This document shows positions 6,784 through 11,548 of a stretch of DNA of 11,548 bases, in pieces. The DNA lies in the NCBI GenBank assembly GCA_002286715.1, contig NSJX01000019.1:478101-489648 (forward strand), read 5' to 3'. Numbering within the stretch: position 1 is the stretch's first letter; each line of letters begins with the position of its first letter. Source of the DNA: Dentipellis sp. KUC8613 (lineage: Eukaryota; Basidiomycota; Agaricomycetes; Russulales; Hericiaceae). Both the position numbers and the translations under genes were made by a program. The notes below the pieces were generated by a model, which saw nothing but the letters and a program-made list of their open reading frames with translations, was not told where the DNA came from and made no database searches.

Positions 6784-7261
6784 ATATGATCGGAGTTTGC
6801 AACGTCAAAGAGGTGATCGTGTGGGGAATCCATGGTGGGAATATTGTGCCGTGCAGGTAGAGGGGAGGTGGGTGTAGGAGAGACTGTCAAGGTGTCAAGA
6901 CTGGCCTAGAACCGATGAAACAACCACCCAAGTCACCACATCCGAAAAAAGCTAAATTTTTATAGCAAGGGGTCCAATTATCTAGACTATGGTAGCTATG
7001 GGAATGAGATGGACAACTATGAAGGGTTCCATAGCAGCCATAGCAGCCATAGCAGCCATAGATAGTCATGTTATTCCATAAGTCCCATAGGTCCTAGTCA
7101 AATGTTCATAGCAATATAATTTGTCCAGTTTATGCTATAGTGTCTACATGAACAACATAGTCATGACTACAAGATTTTGTAATCTACTGATCACCGTGGA
7201 TGTTGAAGTAAAGAACAAGAAAAAAAGGCTTATCATATTATCATATTGGTACATAGACATT
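6784..7261. other. AT-rich region without gene
   Basis: Unique-looking sequence outside M1. Apart from the CATAG fold-back at 6987-7061 nothing is recognised. The stretch 7085-7260 has scattered short frames only. Confidence 0.4.
6987..7061. repeat. CATAG fold-back with 9-bp tandem repeat
   Basis: CTATGGTAGCTATGG at 6987-7001 is the inverted complement (13 of 15) of CCATAGCAGCCATAG at 7029-7043. The right side continues as CCATAGCAG repeated three times plus CCATAG (7029-7061). The same words build the larger inverted repeat at 9906-10090, so this is probably a short relative of that element. Confidence 0.65.
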
Positions 7262-7417
7262 AATATGCAGGCACGAGACGGGCACGACGGCATGAACACG
7301 GCGCGAGGGGCGCGAAGCACCGAGAGCGGCGCACACAGGGTGACGTGGCGGACGACGTGCATGACGAGCACGGCGGCGCAAGACGGGCGGCACAGCCCGA
7401 GTAGCTCGAAGGGCGCA

Positions 7418-7505
7418 TGGGCACGAGAGTGGCGCGAACAGGGCACGAGAGCAATGCGAACAGGGCACGAGAGCGACGCGAACGGGGCACGAGAGCGGTG
7501 CGAAT
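7418..7505 (+). repeat. 22-bp tandem repeat, four copies
   Basis: Units 7418-7439, 7440-7461, 7462-7483 and 7484-7505 follow NGGGCACGAGAG-NNN-GCGAAC with variation at few positions. All four have the same 22-bp length, which is not a multiple of three and so argues against selection on protein. Confidence 0.9.
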
Positions 7506-7780
7506 GTGCGCGAGGCGGGGGACAACGGGCAGGGCGGGGCGCGAGCGCACGAACGGGTGCGAACGGTGCATGACCAGCATGCAGGCGCACGGCCGCGAGG
7601 GCGGCGCGACAAAGGCACGCCGATGGCGCAACGACAAGGCGACAGCTCGAGCGATGCGAGAAGAGCGCGGATGGCGCGAGACGGGCATGCGACGGTGCGA
7701 GGACAGGACGAGGGCGAGACAAGGACGGCAACGACAACGAGGACGGCGCGACCGTGAGGGGCGCGACGGGCGCGACACGG

Positions 7781-8150
7781 GCGCGAAGGCGGTGCAAGGG
7801 CGGGAGACGCGCGAGAACAGTGCAACGGCGCGACAGGCGTGACGCGGGGCGCGACGTGTGGGCAAGGGGCGCGACATGGGGGCGAGGGCGGGAGAGGCGC
7901 GCGAAGAGGGAGACGGGCGCGACACGGGGCGCGACATGGGGGCGAGGGGCGCGACGGGGCGACACGGCGCGAAGGCGGCGCAAGGGCGGGAGATGCGCGA
8001 GAACGACACGACGGGGCGATGGGGCGACGGGGCAACGCGGGCGACGCGGGGCAATGCAGGCAACGCGGGGTGCAACATGGGGGCGAGGGGCGAGACGGGG
8101 CGAGACAGGGCGAAGGCGGCGCACGAGCGTGACGACGACGCAACGACAAT
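7781..8150 (+). repeat. Higher-order repeat of 140-185 bp in island 3
   Basis: Units start with GCGAAGGCGG at about 7784, 7969 and 8110. The first two continue GCAAGGGCGGGAGA-GCGCGAGAAC, the third diverges after GCGCACGAGCG. Inside the units ATGGGGGCGAGG recurs at about 7875, 7945 and 8078. This is a three-tier repeat: short words, 70-bp and 140-185-bp periods. Confidence 0.75.
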
Positions 8151-8465
8151 GCGGCGACAGGGCTGTGGCGACAGCGTGGCGAGGGCGCGAGGGGCGCGAG
8201 AAGAGCGCTACAGCGCTGGGGCGCGCGAGAACGAGGGCACGACGAGGCTGCGAGGGCGCGACAAGGAGGATGCGACGAGGGCGGGACGCGGGACGAGCGA
8301 GATTGGTGTGACGGCGCGAGGAGGGCGAGACAGGCGCGATGGTGCGAAAGAGCGACGGCACGATGATGCGACAATACGACGAGGGTGTGGGGCGGCGCGA
8401 CAGTGCGAAGAGGGCGCGACGGAGGGAGGGAGGGGACGAGACAGTGAGAGAGTGAGAGGACGAGT

Positions 8466-8996
8466 CGAAGCCGCGTCTGCATCGGGAATTGCCGACTGCT
8501 GATACCTGCCGTTCGAAAGACGGTAATTCTGAGTGCTGTAAATACATTAAAATTCAGAATAAATTATATGTTCTAAAACCACTCTATACAAGGCTCTCCA
8601 CGAGTTGCAGGGGTATTCTGACTCTAGCATCGCATATAAACTACTGATTTCTGCCCGGATTCCTGTCAAGTCTCCAATCTGCCGCATTCGGACGGCGCGA
8701 CTTGTGCTGTAAGTGTAGTCCCTGCCCGCGCTTGATGCATAAAGACATGAATATGTCTAATAGCTACATAAAACTTTGCGTACGTGTAGTTACAGACCTG
8801 ATGTACACAATGTAATATTTTGGTAATTTCTGGATTAATCATCCGGTCTGTATATTCGAATACGTGCGGGCTCGACTGATTGCTTACGCGTGCTTCGGTC
8901 CGTGCGTGGGAAATCCTGATGCCAGCGCGTTAACAACATGCGTCGCCCTTCTTCCTTCTTTCCCTCGTCCCACACCCACTCTCGACATTCCGCCCG
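8466..8996. other. Unique mixed-composition region, no gene supported
   Basis: Roughly 530 bp without tandem repeats, AT-rich then CpG-containing. Two small hairpin-like spots occur: CCGT-loop-ACGG near 8508-8522, and GCCG-loop-CGGC near 8684-8699. The second resembles the E1 3' hairpin (ATCTGCCGCA) but lacks a following CTAG. A frame from 8864 enters the pyrimidine tract. Confidence 0.4.
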
Positions 8997-9068
8997 CTTC
9001 CCTCTCTTTTCCTCTTTCCTCTTCTCCTCTCCTTTCCTCTCTTCTCTTCTCCTCTCCTCTTCTCTTCT
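8997..9068 (+). repeat. 72-nt pure pyrimidine tract
   Basis: An uninterrupted C/T run of CCTCTTTTCC, TCTTCTCC-type words with no purine for 72 nt. Such tracts are triplex-prone and, in plants, are also common in promoters and 5' UTRs just upstream of transcribed sequence. Confidence 0.85.
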
Positions 9069-9085
9069 CTATCTGCACTGCCCTT

Positions 9086-9141
9086 TGGTAAGTACATTTT
9101 CCTTTGCTTGTGTGTTTTGACTGATGACGAGCCCTTTTGCA
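9086..9141 (+). other. Intron-like segment 1 (56 bp)
   Basis: Donor TTTG/GTAAGT, a branch-like GACTGATGAC and acceptor CCCTTTTGCAG. Retained, the frame from 8864 meets TAA at the donor; removed, that frame continues in phase into the C-rich repeat. The consensus match is good but is from sequence alone, and the downstream product would be low complexity. Confidence 0.25.
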
Positions 9142-9154
9142 GCACTACATGGCG

Positions 9155-9420
9155 CCCGCACACCCTTGTCACACCCCCCTTGCACCCCTCGTGCCTGTCC
9201 CGCGCGCCCCTTGTGCCTGTCCCGCGCCCATCGTGCCTGTTCCGCTCCCCTCCCGCCTGTCTCGCTCCCCTCCCGCCCGTCTCGCCCATCTTACGTGCCC
9301 CTCCCGCCTGTCTCGCGTGCCCCTCCCGCCCTTTGCGCCCGTCTCTCGCCCCCATGTCTGTTCCCCATCCTCGCGCCTGCGCCTCCTTGCACCGCCTGGC
9401 ACCTTGTGCCTGTGCACATG
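9155..9420 (+). repeat. C-rich minisatellite island 4
   Basis: Repeats of CCCCTCCCGCCTGTCTCGC. Clear 20-22-bp units at 9247-9266, 9267-9286 and 9298-9319, with degenerate units (GTGCCTGTCCCGCGC) upstream. Compact compared with the other islands, and flanked by two intron-like segments. Three plus-strand frames are open together. Confidence 0.8.
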
Positions 9421-9494
9421 TGTCTTGGCATCTTCATGTTGGTGTTTGGGCTGCATGATCATCTTGTTGTTTTGGGTATGTGCCTTCCATCTTG

Positions 9495-9550
9495 GTGAGT
9501 CTCTTTCTTTTTCTCTCAACTTATTTCTTCAACTGAGAACTGTGCTTCAG
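9495..9550 (+). other. Intron-like segment 2 (56 bp)
   Basis: Donor TTG/GTGAGT, internal pyrimidine-rich CTCTTTCTTTTTCTCTCAAC, a branch-like CAACTGAG and acceptor GTGCTTCAG/G. Its length equals segment 1. The frame that would join segment 1 stops at 9456-9458, before this donor, so any transcript here would be non-coding or UTR. Confidence 0.22.
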
Positions 9551-9905
9551 GTCTTTCATTGTTTCCATATACAATGGTATGTTGCCTTTCTAATCTTTGT
9601 TTTACTTCATGCTAAACATAAACTTCTCGGACTACCCTTCACTATCTGGTCTCTTAGGCTTGGGGCTAAGGTAGCTGTAGTAGACTAGCTGCTTGTATTG
9701 TAGTATAGAAATTAATATCATGTATTTCAATGTTCTACTGTTTGGAATTAAGCTCCAAGAAGCATCTGAAATATTCTAGCTAGATGTATCTCATAGTTGC
9801 TGAGGTGGTTGTGGTGTATGCATAGTTATTGGAGTGGTTACACTGTCTGCATAGGACATATAGTCTGTGTAGCTTGTTGAACACCCAGAGCAACCATAGT
9901 CTAAC
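9551..9905. other. AT-rich region, nothing recognised
   Basis: Ordinary-looking intergenic sequence. A frame from 9137 ends at 9688 with a hydrophobic but unrecognised tail. No RNA gene or repeat partner was found in the window. Confidence 0.35.
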
Positions 9906-10090
9906 ACATTGTTCCATAGCTACCATAGCAATGTACCCTATTCCATAGCAGCCATAGCAAGGTACTCCATCCCATAGCACTTCATAGCACTATCATAGCA
10001 GTAGGTGGTACTTCTATAGCATATCAACAATTCTACATTGCTATGGCTCTTTATAAGCTATGGATGCTATGTGGTTCTATGGAGCAATGT
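9906..10090. mobile_element. CATAGC inverted-repeat (MITE-like) element
   Basis: ACATTGTTCCATAG at the left and CTATGGAGCAATGT at the right are inverted complements with one mismatch in 14. The left half is full of CCATAGC words and the right half of GCTATGG words, so most of the 185 bp could fold back. No target-site duplication is evident. It shares words with 6987-7061. The class is unassigned: it could be a MITE or a simple palindromic satellite remnant. Confidence 0.55.
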
Positions 10091-10449
10091 ATTTTTTTTC
10101 AGATGCACCGGTGACAAGGCGAGCGAGATGAGAGATAGAGAATTGAGCGAGAGTGCCAGCGATATGTAGAGCGCAGTGCAGCTGGTATTCTGGGTACAGT
10201 ACGATACAGACAAGATTGACAGTCTAAGGAACTATGGACAAGGGCGCGAGGGTATATACACTGTACAGGAAACACCGGGGGAAATCAGGTTATTGTAGAT
10301 AATCAGTAGCGGGACGGAGGGGCTTCGGGGAGTGGTACAATGAGGTCTAGGGACTTGGGGAAACATGTGATAAATAGTAACAGGTCAGATCAGATAAAGG
10401 GAAGAGAGACCAACGACTTCCAAGACGATGTGCGACTGCTAAGTCAATA
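10091..10449. other. Unique region, no gene supported
   Basis: Mixed GA-rich and balanced sequence. An 85-residue frame at 10340-10597 runs from here into the palindromic repeats. Its first ~50 residues are polar and unremarkable, and no family is recognised, so it is not called as a gene. Confidence 0.35.
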
Positions 10450-10850
10450 CCAAGCCACCGAGGATGTCTCTCCTCAGTCCGAGGAGCTAGGATCTCGGTC
10501 CGAGAGCTCGGTCCTCGGTCCGAGATCTCGGTCTACACCGCTTAGTCATCGGACCGAGACATCGGTCCAAAACCTCGAAAACATCGGTGCTCGGTAGCAC
10601 TGAAAAGGCATTGTCGGTGTTCTCCTTGGTCCGAGGAGCTCCGAGGAGCCAAGGGGTTCGACCGAGACATCGGTCCTCGGTCTAGGGTCCTCGGTCCGAG
10701 GTGCTTAGTCAGCAGACCGAGACATCGGTCCGAAATCTCGGAAACGTCGGTGAAGAGAATGGGAAACATCGGTGTTGGTGTTGGTGCTCGGTCACGGGTT
10801 TGGTGCTTGGTCTCGGTGCTCGGTGCTCGGTCGTCGTCGGAAGGAGTCGA
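10450..10850. repeat. CTCGGTCCGAG palindromic repeat field
   Basis: About 400 bp dense in TCGGTCC and GGACCGA, forming many short palindromes such as CTCGGTCCGAG, and three copies of ACCGAGACATCGGTCC (starting near 10553, 10650 and 10716). A 63-bp segment, 10527-10589, is directly repeated at 10690-10752. It is unrelated to the G- or C-rich islands because both strands are used equally. The right end decays into GGTGCTCGGT and GTTGGT repeats. Confidence 0.8.
10690..10752 (+). repeat. Direct repeat of 10527-10589
   Basis: Both copies run from CTCGGTC through GCTTAGTCA, ACCGAGACATCGGTCC and TCGAAAAC/TCGGAAAC to TCGGTG, 163 bp apart. They differ at several positions. Confidence 0.8.
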
Positions 10851-10879
10851 GGAAAGCAATGAGATAAGGAGCGGTCCTT

Positions 10880-11165
10880 GACAGCTTTGCTTTTGCACTG
10901 TCACATGCCCCTCACGCACGCGCCACCATTGCATTGCCTGCACGCCAGTTTTGTTGTGTTGCGTGCCCCTCTCGCCCTCTCGTGCCCCTGCACCCAGTCT
11001 TGCGCCCCCCTCGCCCTGTTGCCGCACGCCCACCATTGCATTGCCGTCACGCCCCTCTCACACTGTCTCGCACCTCTAGTGCGTGCCCCTTTGCACTGTT
11101 GTTGCCCTGCTCATTGCCATTACCGCTGCACCCCTCATCACGTTGCCATCACCCAGCTCATCACC
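10880..11165 (+). repeat. C-rich minisatellite island 5
   Basis: Degenerate GTGCCCCTC, TCTCGCCC, TTGCCGTCACGCCC words. An exact 15-bp repeat CACCATTGCATTGCC lies at 10924-10938 and 11031-11045, 107 bp apart, within a longer degenerate unit. Less GC-extreme than the other islands. Plus-strand frames of 89 and 115 residues are repeat-derived. Confidence 0.75.
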
Positions 11166-11198
11166 CTGCTCATGACATCTGGAAAAATAAACCTTACT

Positions 11199-11305
11199 TC
11201 TGATTCATCTATGAATCAGTTCTAATAATGGGGTGAGCCACTAAAACTCGCAGAACTTCAAAATCTCAAGTTCGGGAAGTTGGTTCCCACGGATTTCAGC
11301 CACAT
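11199..11305 (+). mobile_element. 5' terminus of Helentron-like element, copy A3
   Basis: Inverted relative to A1 and A2. The plus strand reads T then TCTGATTCATC, palindrome at 11200-11219, then TTCTAATAATGGGG, TTCAAAATCTCAAG, GGAAGTTGGTTCCCAC and TTTCAGCCACAT. The body extends rightward. It is interrupted or followed after ~100 bp by an opposite-strand 3' end at 11409, so the element is truncated or nested. Confidence 0.65.
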
Positions 11306-11408
11306 TGGTTCAAAACACTTCTCTTTCATTTTCTGTACAGCTCAATTCATCATCAATCATTCTGAACTTTTGAGGACACGTAAAAGATTAGTACATACAT
11401 CTGCCTTA

Positions 11409-11548
11409 CTAGTGAGGAGTGGGCCGGCAAGCGGCAGGTACTGATTCATCTTTGAGGGTGGGTAGGTCTTGACTTCAAATTGTTACATCATTTCACATTA
11501 ATCATCATCCAATTCTTGTGATGATTTTGCATGATCTTTTGTTCTTTG
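11409..11548 (-). mobile_element. 3' terminus and partial body of another copy (E4)
   Basis: 11409-11460 is identical to 2702-2753 (52 of 52), with the same hairpin, 10-nt spacer, CTAG and following T. The next ~88 bp align loosely with 2754-2841. The element runs out of the window to the right. It faces the A3 5' end, so one may have inserted into the other. Confidence 0.7.

Larger units (their letters stand above)
7262..8465 (+). repeat. G-rich minisatellite island 3
   Basis: About 1.2 kb of GGGCGCGACA, GCGAGAACG, GGCGCGAAGGCGG words, G above C on the plus strand, CpG-rich. The words differ from island 2 (more GCGAC and GACGGGGCGAC), so it is a separately amplified array. Minus-strand frames of 467, 413 and 272 residues overlap in different frames and are Pro/Ala/Arg/Ser/Cys/His-rich; coding is not supported. 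Confidence 0.8.

Noticed and set aside
7029..7061. CCATAGCAG repeats as a CRISPR-like array
   Set aside because: The 9-bp units are contiguous with no spacers; it is a simple tandem repeat.
7144..8547. 467-residue minus-strand frame
   Set aside because: It runs through the 22-bp and 140-185-bp repeats, with 413- and 272-residue frames open in parallel. No recognisable motif.
8684..8699. GCCG-loop-CGGC with ATCTGCCGCA, like the E1 3' hairpin
   Set aside because: There is no CTAG 10 nt downstream and no subterminal GAATCAGA motif.
10340..10597. 85-residue frame at 10340-10597
   Set aside because: The second half is made of the palindromic repeat and the first half matches nothing recognisable; too short to call alone.

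Overview
The window looks like eukaryotic nuclear repeat DNA. No protein-coding gene, rRNA or tRNA can be supported in it. AT-rich, plant- or invertebrate-like intergenic sequence alternates with long GC-rich, strongly strand-asymmetric minisatellite islands. The host lineage cannot be named from the sequence.

The best-supported structure is a family of rolling-circle (Helitron/Helentron-like), apparently non-autonomous transposons, reconstructed here by comparing copies inside the window. One terminus (taken as 5') is a ~105 bp block ending in the 20-bp palindrome CTGATTCATAGATGAATCAG. It occurs at 104-208 (-), 6679-6783 (-) and 11199-11305 (+). The other terminus (3') is a 43-52 bp block with GATGAATCAG, a short GC hairpin, exactly 10 nt, then CTAG followed by T. 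It occurs at 2302-2344 (+), 2573-2624 (+), 2702-2753 (-) and 11409-11460 (-). The 2702 and 11409 copies are identical over 52 bp. The hairpin stem shows compensatory changes between copies, and the terminal TCTGATTCATC of the 5' end is the inverted complement of the 3' subterminal motif. A complete candidate element runs on the minus strand from 6783 to 2702 (about 4.1 kb). No Rep/helicase coding is visible in it.

Layout: 1-210, outward-facing 5' end; 211-1634, C-rich island; 1635-2344, AT-rich 3' part of element E1; 2345-2624, short derivative E2; 2625-2701, a 77-bp segment duplicated from 1789-1865 and pinned between two convergent 3' ends; 2702-6783, element M1 with a G-rich island that contains an inverted C-rich block and has purine and Z-DNA-prone tracts at its edge; 6784-7260, AT-rich with a CATAG fold-back; 7262-8465, G-rich island with 22-bp and 140-185-bp repeats; 8466-9085, unique sequence and a 72-nt pyrimidine run; 9086-9550, a C-rich island between two 56-bp intron-like segments; 9906-10090, a small CATAGC inverted-repeat element; 10450-10850, a palindromic CTCGGTCCGAG repeat field; 10880-11165, C-rich island; 11199-11548, a 5' end followed by an opposing 3' end of the rolling-circle family.

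The islands give long open frames in several frames at once. That is expected from stop-poor composition and is not treated as coding. Nothing here forms a gene system; the shared story is transposon ends, nested insertion and minisatellite growth.
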